From positions 94,004 through 158,003 of the forward strand of contig CADAPC010000001.1 in the NCBI GenBank assembly GCA_902789725.1: DNA of 64,000 nucleotides, in the 5' to 3' direction. Under the pieces are notes generated by a model, which was given only the letters and a program-made list of their open reading frames with translations, was not told where the DNA came from and did not search any database. Positions within the stretch are counted from its first letter, which is position 1. Each line of letters opens with the position of its first letter. The position numbers were made by a program, and so were the translations under genes. The DNA is from an uncultured Bacteroidales bacterium. Lineage in GTDB: Bacteria; Bacteroidota; Bacteroidia; Bacteroidales; Bacteroidaceae. Of this stretch, positions 1-9,324 are shown one piece after another.

Positions 1-1
1 C

Positions 2-697
2 GACTTACATCGGCATGCCCTAATGTGTGTGGCTCCGGGACAGATTGGGGGTAAGGCCGATACGGGAGAAGAAATACAAACCAAGGGGTGGGCGTTGCTT
101 TTCGATACTGAACTGCTGCGTGGCACAGAGTTGGGACGCCGTATGCCTGATTATACTTATTTCACTTATAGTGTTAGTGAGGCATTGTTGATGACCGACG
201 AGCAGCGGTTGAGCATCGTCAACTTGCTGGAGCAGATTCGTCAGGAATTGTTCAAAGAAGAAGATGCCCACACACTGCGCATCGTCTCCTCGCAGATTGC
301 TCATATGCTGGAACTTATTGCCCGATACTATGCCGTCCAGCTTTCCACATCGGTTCGGTCCACCAACTCCGACCTTTTGTCTCGTTTCGAGAATTTGCTC
401 CATGATTATTATGTTGATAGCCTTCAGCATCAGCACGGGTTGCCCACTGTGAAATACTGTGCACAGCAGCTCTTCCTTTCGCCCAATTACTTTGGCGACC
501 TCATCCTCACGTTGACTGGCGATACAGCAACGTCTCATATCCGCCGCTTCCTGATGCAGCGTGCTCAGCAAATACTCCTCAGCGGGGCCACTGTCAGTGA
601 GACGGCCGAAAGCCTTGGCTTCGAGTATCCGCAGCATTTCACTCGCTTATTTAAGAAGCACTTCGGGGTGACACCCTCTGAGTTTATTTTACGCTGA
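2..697 (+). CDS. AraC-family transcriptional regulator, 5' end outside window
   Basis: The reading frame is open to the first base of the window, so this is the C-terminal part of a longer protein; the first ATG at 23 is probably internal. The last ~90 residues form an AraC-type double helix-turn-helix: a first helix pair around the LSPNYFGDL motif, a linker helix with the RAQQILLSG pattern, and a second pair ending in the family signature GFEYPQHFTRLFKKHFGVTP. The preceding ~130 residues match the sensor/dimerisation part seen in Bacteroidetes AraC regulators. It would bind DNA in the cytoplasm; its target is unknown because its upstream neighbour is not in the window. The stop codon lies inside the left arm of an inverted repeat (691-733) that may end its transcript. 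Confidence 0.85.
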   Translation, partial: DLHRHALMCVAPGQIGGKADTGEEIQTKGWALLFDTELLRGTELGRRMPDYTYFTYSVSEALLMTDEQRLSIVNLLEQIRQELFKEEDAHTLRIVSSQIAHMLELIARYYAVQLSTSVRSTNSDLLSRFENLLHDYYVDSLQHQHGLPTVKYCAQQLFLSPNYFGDLILTLTGDTATSHIRRFLMQRAQQILLSGATVSETAESLGFEYPQHFTRLFKKHFGVTPSEFILR

Positions 698-733
698 ATC
701 AGGTTAGAAAGTAATGTCAACAGGATTCAGCGT
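691..733. repeat. Inverted repeat at the end of the AraC gene
   Basis: Ten-base perfect arms (ACGCTGAATC at 691-700, GATTCAGCGT at 724-733) enclose a 23-base loop. The left arm includes the AraC stop codon. It could be a transcript-end hairpin, but no T-run follows. Confidence 0.45.
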
Positions 734-770
734 GAGTCAGTTCTTATTTGGCGCATACAGTAATAAACGA

Positions 771-803
771 AAAATCCCGAAAGTTCGTGAAGAACTTTCG
801 GGA
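771..803 (-). terminator. Rho-independent terminator of the TPR-like gene
   Basis: A perfect 12-bp stem (775-786 with 792-803, arms TCCCGAAAGTTC/GAACTTTCGGGA) with a 5-base loop is followed on the minus strand by a run of T residues (771-775). It sits 30 bases beyond the stop of the minus-strand gene at 833-2137. Confidence 0.85.
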
Positions 804-832
804 CGTGTGTAATTGACAGGAACCGCTAAAGC

Positions 833-2137
833 TTATTTAGCCTTGTAGTATTTCTTATACTTGGCAGCCTGAGCTGTCTGCTGGGTGTTGTTGTAGAGAA
901 TGTAGAGTGATTCGCCCCACAACTCAGGGTCTTCAGGGTTCTCTTTTTCCAGCTGCAGGAAGAGGTTGATGGCCTCGTTCATGTCTTCCTTCTTTGAGCC
1001 ATTGTTTTGTGCTTTCATCCATGCGGAACGTGCTGCCATGAGGAGGCACTTGTCATCGTCGGGAAAAGCTTCTTTGGCTTCAAGGAAGATAGTCTTGGCT
1101 TCATCAAATTTTTTGTTTTCGAATGCGAGTTGTCCTTCCATTAGGTAAGCGTTGACTGCTCCATCGGTGGTCTTGAACTCATTTTTCACTACTTGAGCAA
1201 TTTTCTTGAAACCTTCTATGTCTCCGCTTTGGAAAAGATTCTGCATGAGGATGAGGGCAAAGTTGGCGCGTATATCGTGCATATCAGCATTGTCCTTGAG
1301 GGCTTCAAGACCTTCCTGCAGGTACTGGTTCTGCTTGGCTTTGTTGCTCTCGCGGTAGTAGTTGGAGAGGGCTTGGTAGGCAGTGGCTTTGAACTGAGTG
1401 TCCATGAGTGCTTGGTAAACTTCCACAATAGTAGCTTCTGGTGTGCCAGGGATGTTGAAGTAAGATTGGGCACGGAAGGCTTTTGCGTAGGTGATCCAGT
1501 CCTTGAGGTTCTCATGCTTGAAATCGCTCATCAGGTGAGACTTCTCCATTGTGTTGAGGAAAAGTTCGGCATACTTCACACCTTCCTTGAGTTCCTCTGG
1601 CTTGTCGCTGTTGGAGAGGTTCTGTGCTGCTTGCAACAATTGTGTGGCAGCATTGACGCCCATGATTTGGAATTTGGTGTGATTTGCCTTAACCACCTCA
1701 GGCTTAGCCTTGGGGTCGAGCTGGATGAGTGAGTCGTACTTGCAGGTGCTGTCGAGAAGTTTGATGGAGAGTGCCAGAAAGTCGGTCTTAATTTTCTCAT
1801 TGTCAGGGTCGGCCTTTACCTCATTCTCTTGCTTTTTGTAGTATTCGTAAAGAATGTTGGTGGCTATTTCCCAGGTGTCAGCATCGTCTTTTGTGTACTG
1901 GTTCTGCATGGCGGACTCAATGAGTTCGCGAGCCGAAGCCAGTTTTTCGAAGTCTGTCTCTTTACGACCATACTGCTCGTTGGGGATAGACATCTCGTAG
2001 GTGTTCCTTGCTTTTTTCAGTGTCGATGCAGCCTCTTTTCTGGCTGCCTTCTCTGCCTTGAGGGCTTCCTTGTCCTGTGCTATTGACGTGTTGCAGACGA
2101 GGAAAAGGCATACCATTATCAAAACAAATTTCTTCAT
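833..2137 (-). CDS. Secreted TPR-like repeat protein, 434 aa
   Basis: The N-terminus (MKKFVLIMVCLFLVCNTSIAQ) is a clear Sec signal peptide with probable cleavage after SIAQ. The mature protein is helical and charged, with repeated Ala/Leu/Tyr-rich helix pairs such as AYQALSNYYRES, AYLMEGQLAFENKKFDEAKTI and LLMAARSAWMKA, typical of tetratricopeptide scaffolds. A periplasmic protein-protein interaction role is inferred; no catalytic motif is seen. It starts 41 bases after the gyrA stop on the same strand and ends at a strong terminator, so it may be read through from gyrA. Similar proteins are common in Bacteroidales and mostly uncharacterised. Confidence 0.8.
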   Translation of the reverse strand: MKKFVLIMVCLFLVCNTSIAQDKEALKAEKAARKEAASTLKKARNTYEMSIPNEQYGRKETDFEKLASARELIESAMQNQYTKDDADTWEIATNILYEYYKKQENEVKADPDNEKIKTDFLALSIKLLDSTCKYDSLIQLDPKAKPEVVKANHTKFQIMGVNAATQLLQAAQNLSNSDKPEELKEGVKYAELFLNTMEKSHLMSDFKHENLKDWITYAKAFRAQSYFNIPGTPEATIVEVYQALMDTQFKATAYQALSNYYRESNKAKQNQYLQEGLEALKDNADMHDIRANFALILMQNLFQSGDIEGFKKIAQVVKNEFKTTDGAVNAYLMEGQLAFENKKFDEAKTIFLEAKEAFPDDDKCLLMAARSAWMKAQNNGSKKEDMNEAINLFLQLEKENPEDPELWGESLYILYNNTQQTAQAAKYKKYYKAK

Positions 2138-2178
2138 AATTGAAACGGTTTTAATAGATTTATAAATCAGGTTAATTG

Positions 2179-4767
2179 TTATTCTTGTGAGTTAGTTGAT
2201 TCAGAAGGATCGGTTGTGACTTCCGTCTCGTCAATTTGTTCCTCAGGCTCTTCTGAATGTTCCACCACGCATACGGAGCTGATAACGTCGTTCCGCTTCT
2301 GAATGTCGATGAGTTTGACACCCTGTGTGTTGCGTGAGGATTTCTTGATGTCCTGGACGGCGAGGCGGATGGTAACACCGCTCTTGTTGATAATCATGAT
2401 GTCTTCATCCTCCAACACTTTCTTGATGGCAACAAGCTTGCCTGTCTTTTCTGTAATGTTGATGGTTTTGACACCTTTGCCATTACGGTTCGTAATGCGG
2501 TATTCGCCAATGGTGGAACGTTTGCCAACTCCCTTTTCGGATAGAACGAGAATAGTGGGCATGTCAGGGTAGAGAGTTTCTTCTGTCCCTTCTTCTGTGT
2601 TCTCTTCCACGTTTTCATCGTATCCTTCAGGCTTGGTGAGTGCAATCATGCCAACGATATGGTCTTCTGGGTCATTTTCGTCGAGTCGCATGGCTTTCAC
2701 ACCGGTTGCGCCACGTCCCATATTGCGGACGGTGCTTTCGTTGAAGCGGATAGCGCGGCCATTGCGGTTGGCAATGAGGATTTCGTCCTTGCCGCTTGTG
2801 AGGAGCACATCTACGACCTCGTCGCCCTCGTTGAGATTGATGGCAATGATGCCATTGTTGCGTGGGCGTGAATAGTTGACGAAGGCTGTCTTCTTAATGA
2901 TGCCTTGGCGGGTGCAGAAGATGAGGTTGTGGGTGTTCACCCATTCCTCGTCGTTGATGTTTTCGATGCAGATGAAAGCCGTCACCTTGTCGTCGCTGTC
3001 GATATTGAGCAAATTCTGGATGGCACGTCCCTTATCGGTACGAGAACCTTCAGGGATGTTATACACCTTCATCCAGAAGCAACGGCCCTTTTGTGTGAAG
3101 AACATCATTGTGTTATGGGTGTTGGCAGGATAGATGAACTCGATGAAGTCCTTGTCTCGTGCAGTACCTCCCTTCACGCCGATGCCACCACGGGCTTGCG
3201 TACGGAACTCTGTGAGGGTGGTGCGCTTGATGTACCCAAGATGGCTGACAGTTACCACCACTTCTTCTTTGGCATAGAACTGCTCAGGGTCGAAGTTCTC
3301 GCTGGCGGTAAGGTCTATTTCTGTCTTGCGCTCGTCGCCCCACTTTTCCTTTACCTCAAGGAGTTCGTCCTTCATCACCTTGCGGCAAAGTGCATCGTCG
3401 GTGAGGATTTGCTCCAAGTAGGCAATGAGTTTCTGTAGTTCGTCATATTCGGCATGAAGTTTGTCTTGTTCCAGTCCTGTGAGGGCACGCAGGCGCATAT
3501 TGACGATTTCGCGGGCTTGGATTTCGTCGAGGTTGAAACGAACCATCAGGTTGTCCATCGCCTCTTGTGGACTTTTTGCTGCACGGATGATGTGTACTAC
3601 CTCGTCGATGTTGTCGCTGGCAATAATGAGGCCTTCCAGAATGTGTGAGCGTTCTTCGGCCTTGCGCTTGTCATATTGTGTGCGTCGAATCACCACGTCA
3701 TGCCGGTGGTTGACGAAGTAACGGATGCAGTCCTTAAGAGAGAGTTGCTTCGGACGACGGTCGGCTATGGCAATGCAGTTCACGGCAAAAGTGCTCTGCA
3801 GGTCGGTGAGTTTGAAAAGTTTATTGCGCACCACGTTGGCATTGGCCTCGCGCTTGATGTCGATGACGATGCGCATGCCCTCTCGGTCCGATTCATCGTT
3901 CACATTGCTGATGCCGTCAATCTTCTTTTCGTTGACCAGTGCTGCAATCTTCTTGATGAGTTCTGACTTGTTGACGTTGTAGGGAATCTCGCTTACAATA
4001 ATCTTGTCGTGAGTCCCTTCAGTCTCAATTTCTGTTTTCGAACGAATTACGATGCGACCACGTCCTGTTTCGTATGCTTCCCTGATGCCATCCACACCGC
4101 AGATGATGCCGCCTGTTGGGAAGTCGGGGCCTTTGATGTATTGCATCAGGTCAGTGCTGGTCAGTTCGGGGTTGTCGATGTAGGCAACGCATCCGTCGAT
4201 CACTTCGGACAGGTTGTGGGTGGGAATGTTGGTAGCCATACCAACGGCGATACCTGTAGCACCGTTGACAAGCAGGTTGGGAATACGAGTGGGGAGTACG
4301 GTAGGTTCCTTTTCTGAGTTGTCGAAGTTATCTACCATATCTACCGTTTCCTTGTCGATGTCTTGCAGCATGGCCTCGCCCAGGCGGCTAAGGCGTGCCT
4401 CTGTGTAACGCATGGCGGCTGCACCATCGCCATCGACGGAGCCAAAGTTGCCCTGTCCGTCCACGAGGGTGTAGCGCATGGCCCACGGCTGAGCCAGGCG
4501 TACGAGGGCACCATATACCGATGAGTCACCGTGTGGGTGCAAGTGACCAAGCACATCGCCCACGATACGTGCACATTTTACAGTTGGTTTGTCTGAGGTG
4601 TTGCCATGCTTATCCATTGAATAGAGGATGCGGCGGTGTACAGGTTTGAAACCATCACGAACTTCAGGAAGGGCACGAGCTACAATAACTGACATTGAAT
4701 AGTCAATGTAGCTCTTCTTCATGGTTTCGTTGATTTCAACTTTAATGATTCTGTCTTGATCTTCCAT
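2179..4767 (-). CDS. gyrA: DNA gyrase subunit A
   Basis: This is a full-length type IIA topoisomerase A subunit of 862 aa. The N-terminal breakage-reunion domain has the [18 protein letters not shown] motif (31-48) and the catalytic tyrosine Y121 in [10 protein letters not shown]. The quinolone-determining region reads [14 protein letters not shown] (77-90), with Ser82 at the E. coli Ser83 position and Gly86 at the Asp87 position; Gly86 may simply be the lineage norm. The C-terminal beta-pinwheel domain starts near 510 and has a GyrA-box-like [10 protein letters not shown], which separates it from ParC. An acidic tail of about 25 residues ends the protein. With GyrB (not here) it introduces negative supercoils using ATP. 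Confidence 0.97.
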   Translation of the reverse strand: MEDQDRIIKVEINETMKKSYIDYSMSVIVARALPEVRDGFKPVHRRILYSMDKHGNTSDKPTVKCARIVGDVLGHLHPHGDSSVYGALVRLAQPWAMRYTLVDGQGNFGSVDGDGAAAMRYTEARLSRLGEAMLQDIDKETVDMVDNFDNSEKEPTVLPTRIPNLLVNGATGIAVGMATNIPTHNLSEVIDGCVAYIDNPELTSTDLMQYIKGPDFPTGGIICGVDGIREAYETGRGRIVIRSKTEIETEGTHDKIIVSEIPYNVNKSELIKKIAALVNEKKIDGISNVNDESDREGMRIVIDIKREANANVVRNKLFKLTDLQSTFAVNCIAIADRRPKQLSLKDCIRYFVNHRHDVVIRRTQYDKRKAEERSHILEGLIIASDNIDEVVHIIRAAKSPQEAMDNLMVRFNLDEIQAREIVNMRLRALTGLEQDKLHAEYDELQKLIAYLEQILTDDALCRKVMKDELLEVKEKWGDERKTEIDLTASENFDPEQFYAKEEVVVTVSHLGYIKRTTLTEFRTQARGGIGVKGGTARDKDFIEFIYPANTHNTMMFFTQKGRCFWMKVYNIPEGSRTDKGRAIQNLLNIDSDDKVTAFICIENINDEEWVNTHNLIFCTRQGIIKKTAFVNYSRPRNNGIIAINLNEGDEVVDVLLTSGKDEILIANRNGRAIRFNESTVRNMGRGATGVKAMRLDENDPEDHIVGMIALTKPEGYDENVEENTEEGTEETLYPDMPTILVLSEKGVGKRSTIGEYRITNRNGKGVKTINITEKTGKLVAIKKVLEDEDIMIINKSGVTIRLAVQDIKKSSRNTQGVKLIDIQKRNDVISSVCVVEHSEEPEEQIDETEVTTDPSESTNSQE

Positions 4768-4800
4768 TAATCAGTTTCTCTTATATATTAAATATGTGTA

Positions 4801-4808
4801 CAAAGGTA
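4801..4808 (-). promoter_or_regulatory. Bacteroidetes -7 box upstream of gyrA
   Basis: Read on the minus strand the site is TACCTTTG, a match to TAnnTTTG, 33 bases upstream of the gyrA start. No convincing -33 TTG is seen at the usual distance. Confidence 0.55.
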
Positions 4809-4900
4809 CTACTTAATTCTGACATGGAGAAGGGGAAAGGACTTTTTTAACCCGTCTTTGTATGAAAAAACTTTAAATTTGGCTCAAAAAAGGGGCGTTT

Positions 4901-4955
4901 TGTGCTTTTAAGTTCATTATCGGGGGTGTGCCGATGATGAACTTAAAAGAGCACA
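4901..4955. terminator. Long intergenic hairpin between kdsB and gyrA
   Basis: A 19-bp stem (4905-4923 with 4931-4949, one G-T pair) with a 7-base loop is extended after a 2-base bulge by TGTG/CACA (4901-4904 with 4952-4955). It lies downstream of kdsB and upstream of gyrA. No clear T-run follows in either direction, so it may be a terminator, an mRNA-stabilising hairpin or a leader element. Confidence 0.6.
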
Positions 4956-5039
4956 GGGGGCATGGGAGAGCCTGTTTTAGCGTATTGGATGGAATCCCCT
5001 CCTGTTGAAGGGTGGTGGAGTGTTTGCAAACTTTTTTGT

Positions 5040-5798
5040 TTACTTTTTCAGTTGATTTTGTAAGAACTGTTCTGCCTTCTGCAGGTCTTTGGGTGTGTCT
5101 ATTCCGATGGTTTCGATATGGCTGATGCCTACCTTAATCTTGTAGCCATTCTCCAACCAGCGCAGTTGTTCTAATGATTCTGCCAACTCGAGGCTCGACT
5201 GAGGGAGTGAGGTGATGGCTTTTAGCACCTTTGCCCGATAGGCATAGAGGCCAATGTGCTTGTAGTAGGTGTGACCTTTCAACCATTCTTCCTTGTCCTT
5301 GCTGCGCGTGAATGGGATGATGCTCCGAGAGAAATAGAGTGCCTCCATCTTTTTGTTGACCACCACCTTGGGTGAATTGGCATTCTCTAAAGCTGCAAAT
5401 CCATCTTCGGGTACAAACGGTTTCACCAGAGTGGCAATGTCAACACTTTCGTCATCAAAGCAGGTGCGGATGGCTTCCAGTTGTTGGGCTTGAATGAAGG
5501 GTTCGTCGCCTTGAATGTTGACTACCACGTCGAAGCCTGCACCTACTTTGGTAAAGGCTTCCTGTACACGGTCCGTTCCGCTTTTGTGATTTACGCTTGT
5601 CATGACGGCTTTTCCTCCAAAGACATGTACGGCATTCAGAATGCGTTCATCGTCGGTGGCTACACACACATCGTCCAGCACACCTTCCACTTGCTTGTAC
5701 ACTCTTTCAATCACAGTCTTGCCACCTAGCATAGCCAAGGGCTTGGCTGGAAATCGGGTGGAAGCATATCTGGCAGGAATAATTCCAATAAATTTCAT
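5040..5798 (-). CDS. kdsB: 3-deoxy-manno-octulosonate cytidylyltransferase (CMP-KDO synthetase)
   Basis: This 252-aa cytosolic enzyme activates KDO with CTP to CMP-KDO for lipid A/LPS inner core assembly. It starts with the nucleotide-binding motif IIPARYASTRFPAKPL (6-21), continues with ATDD (47-50) and has the metal-site motif NIQGDEPF (94-101). Length is normal for KdsB (about 250). It lies 63 bases downstream of the class A PBP gene on the same strand, so both envelope genes may be one transcript. The intergenic hairpin at 4901-4955 follows it. Confidence 0.95.
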   Translation of the reverse strand: MKFIGIIPARYASTRFPAKPLAMLGGKTVIERVYKQVEGVLDDVCVATDDERILNAVHVFGGKAVMTSVNHKSGTDRVQEAFTKVGAGFDVVVNIQGDEPFIQAQQLEAIRTCFDDESVDIATLVKPFVPEDGFAALENANSPKVVVNKKMEALYFSRSIIPFTRSKDKEEWLKGHTYYKHIGLYAYRAKVLKAITSLPQSSLELAESLEQLRWLENGYKIKVGISHIETIGIDTPKDLQKAEQFLQNQLKK

Positions 5799-5861
5799 CG
5801 TTGTTTATATGGGTTATTAATTATCTGTTCGATTGGTTTTCATTTGCCTGTAAGGGTGGGA

Positions 5862-8273
5862 TTAGAAGAACTCCTCGTCATATTCTACGGGGTCTTCTTC
5901 CACTGGGTGCAATATGGATTCCGCACTGGGTAATTCCATAAGCTCGTTGTCGCAAGGCTGATAATCTTCAGGAATGTTGAATTTGTCCTTCTCTCCTATG
6001 CCAAAAAGCTTGCTGTCATAAATTTTGCGCATCAGTTTGCCAAAAATAGGCAGAGCGGCACGGGCACCTTGTCCGAAGGCCATGCTGCCGAAGTGTATGT
6101 CACGGTCTTCACCGCCCACCCAGCTGGCAACAACCAGTTTGGGGCAGAAGCCGATGAACCAGCCGTCGGCATTGCTGTTGGTCGTACCTGTCTTTCCGCC
6201 CAATTCACCACTGATGTGGTAGGCACCTCCACGCAGAGCGCGACCCGTACCTTCGTTGATGACCGCCTTGAGCATGTAAATCATCTGGTAAGCTTTTTCT
6301 TTCGACAGCACCTCGTTCATGCGCGGCGTGAAGTTGGCAATGATGTTGCCTTCTGGGTCTTCAATGCGAGTGACGAGCAGGGGAGAGTAGTGGATGCCCA
6401 TACTTGGGAAGATGGTGTAGGCACTTGCCATTTCACCAATGCTCACGTCGCCCGAACCTAATGCGATGGTCAGGTTGGGTTGGAAGGTGTAGGTGGAGAT
6501 TTTCAGTTGCTTGTCAAGGTAGTCGATAAAGTTCTGCGGGCGGATGAGGTTCAGTAAATAGACCGAAGCGTGGTTGTTGGAGTGGGCCAATGCTGTCTTT
6601 AGCGGCACCATGCCCAGAGCGCCTCCCTTGGGTGTCCATCCACCATAGTTTTTCGGACTTGCATCCACTACATCGCAAGGTGTGAATCCTTGGCTGGAAA
6701 GTGCCAACGAATAGAGCAGCGGTTTGATGGTGGAACCCACTTGGCGATGTCCTCCGCCCAGAACGTTGTCGTACATGAAGTGGTCAAAGTCCAATCCTGG
6801 CACATATGCTTTCACTTGTCCGTTCATGGGATCGATGGCACAAACCGATGCACGGAGGAATTTCTTATAATAAATAATGGAGTCGCGTGGACTCATGTTC
6901 ACCTCCACCATATCGGGGTTGTCGTACGAACTGCCGTATTTGAACAACCGCATGTCTGTGGGGACGGTAAAAGCCTTCATGATGTCTTCATCGCTCATTC
7001 CGTCAGCTTTCATCACACGGTAGCGTTCGCTCTGGCGCACATAGCGGTCGATGATTTTGTTCATCTTCTCTATCGTCATCGACTTGTAAGGGCCTGTCTT
7101 AGAGTACTTGATTTCGCGTTCGAACGCTGGTTGCAGATATTGTGCCACATGTTCAAAGAGAGCTTCCTCTGCCATCTTCTGCATGCGGGTGTCAATGCTG
7201 GTGAAGATTTTCAGACCGTCGGTGTAGATGTTGTAGTGCGATCCGTCCTTCTTGGTGTTCTTGTTGCACCACCCGTACAGAGGGTCTGTCTCCCACGCTA
7301 CAGAATCGTCGTGGTACTGCTGTCCTTGCCAAGAAGCATACTGGCTGCGTTCTGGGCGTTTGGCCATCATAATGCGCCGTAGGTGTTCGCGGAAATAAGG
7401 GGCTGCACCTTCCTTATGCGACATGATTTTAGGTTTAGAAAGGATGGAGAGTGGCTGATTCTTAACTTGATTCATTTCAGCCTTGGTAATATATCCAGCT
7501 TTTTCCATCTGCGAAAGTACCACGTTGCGGCGTTCCAGACATCGTTCGCTGGGAGTGTACTGCCCATTCTGTTTGCGGTAGGGATTGTAGAGCGAAGGGT
7601 TTTTGCACATGCCCACAATCATAGCGCATTCGTTCAGATTGAGGTCGATGGGGTTTTTGTCGAAATAAGTGCGACAGGCATTCTTAATGCCAACTCCAGT
7701 GTAGAGAAAGTCGAAGTAGTTGAGGTACATGGTGATGATTTCCTCCTTGGTGTAGTAGCGCTCCAGCTGCACAGCGATGAACCATTCGATGGGTTTCTGC
7801 ATCATGCGTTTACCGTCGGTCTTTGCCACGTCCGAGTATAGCTGCTTGGCCAACTGCTGCGTGATGGTGGAGCCACCACCGGCACTGCGTTGTCCCATCA
7901 TTAGTCGTTTCACCACTGCACGTCCGATGGCTTTCACGTCAATGCCCGAATGTTCGTAGAAGCGGGCGTCTTCAGTTGCCACTAATGCTTTGATGAGATT
8001 GTCTGGCAGCGAGTCGTAAGTAACCATCACACGGTTTTCGCTTGCGTAGCTCCATGTGCCGATGAGTTTGTTGTCGGATGAATATATGCGTGAAGCATAT
8101 TTATTGATAGGATTCTGTAGGTCGCTCACAGGGGGCAGTTTGCCCAACCACCCTTGCGAGATGGCAAACACTCCGAAAAACATCAGAAAGATGATGATAC
8201 CAGTTGCTATCCACCATTTGCGAATGGCTTTGTTCATACTTGCCATTTCGTCGTTTTTCTTGATGATACCCAT
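5862..8273 (-). CDS. Class A penicillin-binding protein (PBP1A type)
   Basis: This 803-aa bifunctional peptidoglycan synthase has a short cytoplasmic N-terminus and a single membrane helix (about 20-40). The GT51 glycosyltransferase domain carries the catalytic E101 in TEDARFYEHSG, the GGGSTITQQLAKQLY motif (132-146) and the KPIEWFIAVQLER and NECAMIVGM motifs. The transpeptidase domain has all three serine-acyltransferase motifs: S514-T-I-K517, SNN (565-567) and KTG (694-696). The C-terminus is acidic (EEDPVEYDEEFF). It polymerises and crosslinks glycan strands at the outer face of the inner membrane. kdsB follows on the same strand. Confidence 0.95.
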   Translation of the reverse strand: MGIIKKNDEMASMNKAIRKWWIATGIIIFLMFFGVFAISQGWLGKLPPVSDLQNPINKYASRIYSSDNKLIGTWSYASENRVMVTYDSLPDNLIKALVATEDARFYEHSGIDVKAIGRAVVKRLMMGQRSAGGGSTITQQLAKQLYSDVAKTDGKRMMQKPIEWFIAVQLERYYTKEEIITMYLNYFDFLYTGVGIKNACRTYFDKNPIDLNLNECAMIVGMCKNPSLYNPYRKQNGQYTPSERCLERRNVVLSQMEKAGYITKAEMNQVKNQPLSILSKPKIMSHKEGAAPYFREHLRRIMMAKRPERSQYASWQGQQYHDDSVAWETDPLYGWCNKNTKKDGSHYNIYTDGLKIFTSIDTRMQKMAEEALFEHVAQYLQPAFEREIKYSKTGPYKSMTIEKMNKIIDRYVRQSERYRVMKADGMSDEDIMKAFTVPTDMRLFKYGSSYDNPDMVEVNMSPRDSIIYYKKFLRASVCAIDPMNGQVKAYVPGLDFDHFMYDNVLGGGHRQVGSTIKPLLYSLALSSQGFTPCDVVDASPKNYGGWTPKGGALGMVPLKTALAHSNNHASVYLLNLIRPQNFIDYLDKQLKISTYTFQPNLTIALGSGDVSIGEMASAYTIFPSMGIHYSPLLVTRIEDPEGNIIANFTPRMNEVLSKEKAYQMIYMLKAVINEGTGRALRGGAYHISGELGGKTGTTNSNADGWFIGFCPKLVVASWVGGEDRDIHFGSMAFGQGARAALPIFGKLMRKIYDSKLFGIGEKDKFNIPEDYQPCDNELMELPSAESILHPVEEDPVEYDEEFF

Positions 8274-8325
8274 TTTTTCTTTGTATAGTTACGGTATGAT
8301 TTTTGTTGTTACATGTTATGTGGTG

Positions 8326-8333
8326 CAAAGATA
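8326..8333 (-). promoter_or_regulatory. -7 box for the PBP-kdsB unit
   Basis: The minus strand reads TATCTTTG, matching TAnnTTTG, 52 bases upstream of the PBP start. The -33 region is not a clear match. Confidence 0.5.
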
Positions 8334-8446
8334 CAGCAAATTCTTGAAACGTGAAAAGGAAAAGGCGAAAAGGTGTTCGTTTAGCACCGAAATGAGGGCG
8401 GAAATGATTTTGAACCACAAAAAAAAGTAAAAAAAGCACAAAAAAA

Positions 8447-8477
8447 TTCGTTCTGATAGAAAAAAGCCTTATATTTG
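8447..8477 (+). promoter_or_regulatory. Promoter of the carboxymuconolactone-decarboxylase-family gene
   Basis: TATATTTG at 8470-8477 is a strong TAnnTTTG -7 box. A weak -33-like TTCG is at 8447-8450. The start codon is 32 bases downstream of the -7 box. Confidence 0.6.
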
Positions 8478-8509
8478 CAAAATCAATCTAACAATTATCA
8501 GTATCAACC

Positions 8510-9289
8510 ATGAAGGAAGTAATGATTAGTGAATATGCGCGCCAGCAGATACGTAAGCTGTTTTCGCAGCGCAATTCGGTCAACACATTGAAGCGTGACC
8601 CTGAATTAACTCGCATTTTTGACAACTTCGCTTTCGACGAGGCTTTGAAGCTGACGGAGGAGCCCGTGCTGGAAAAAACTCGTTGTATGTGCATTTTGGC
8701 AAGCACCATTGGTTGTAATGCCATGCGTCAATTTAAAGTATATGTGGATGTATGCCTCAATGTGGGTGTGAAACCGCGTGAGATTCGCGAGGTCATCTAC
8801 CAGACGGTGCCTTACGTGGGATTCTCGAAGATGATAGATTTCCTCTTAGAGATGAACGAAGTGTTTGATGACAACGACATTAAGTTGCCGCTAAAAGATC
8901 AGAGTACTACTACGGCTGAAAACCGTAGAGAGAAAGGTCGTGAGTACATTGACGGCATTTTCGGTCCAGGCACTGCCGACAGGATGGAAAAAGAAGTGCC
9001 CAAGGGGCAGGAGCACATTGTGGAGTTTTTGGAGAGCTACTGCTTTGGTGACTTCTACACCCGCAATGGCATCGACATGCAGCATCGCGAACTGGTCACT
9101 TTCTGCCTGTTGGCCTCAATGGGTGTGGCTCAGCCTCAACTAGAGAGTCATGGCTTTGGATGTAAAAACATGAAGATTAGCAAGAAGGAGATGGTGGCTG
9201 TGCTGACAGGCATGTTGCCTTACATTGGTTTCCCTAAAACACTTAACGCCATGACTGCCATCAATAAGGCTTACCCTGAAGACGAGTAG
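8510..9289 (+). CDS. Tandem carboxymuconolactone decarboxylase (CMD/AhpD-fold) protein
   Basis: The 259-aa protein contains two CMD-type helical domains: the first around residues 50-115 (LASTIGCNAM...VGVKPREIREVIYQTVPYVGF) and the second around 175-255 (LLASMGVAQ...KKEMVAVLTGMLPYIGFPKTL). Tandem CMD proteins of this length are common in Bacteroidetes and usually annotated only by fold. The AhpD-type CxxCxxxH redox motif is not evident, so peroxidase activity cannot be assumed. It is monocistronic with its own promoter and a terminator-like hairpin shared with the converging HAD gene. The true substrate is unknown. Confidence 0.85.
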   Translation: MKEVMISEYARQQIRKLFSQRNSVNTLKRDPELTRIFDNFAFDEALKLTEEPVLEKTRCMCILASTIGCNAMRQFKVYVDVCLNVGVKPREIREVIYQTVPYVGFSKMIDFLLEMNEVFDDNDIKLPLKDQSTTTAENRREKGREYIDGIFGPGTADRMEKEVPKGQEHIVEFLESYCFGDFYTRNGIDMQHRELVTFCLLASMGVAQPQLESHGFGCKNMKISKKEMVAVLTGMLPYIGFPKTLNAMTAINKAYPEDE

Positions 9290-9299
9290 TAAAAGACAA

Positions 9300-9324
9300 A
9301 AGTGTGGGGGGCGTCTCCACACTT
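9300..9324. terminator. Hairpin between converging genes
   Basis: Eight-base arms AAGTGTGG (9300-9307) and CCACACTT (9317-9324) enclose a 9-base loop. It lies in the 33-base gap between converging genes and overlaps the HAD stop codon, so it probably serves both directions. Confidence 0.65.

Noticed and set aside
2303..4649. Plus-strand frames opposite gyrA
   Set aside because: Short mirror frames with no domains; gyrA is complete on the other strand.
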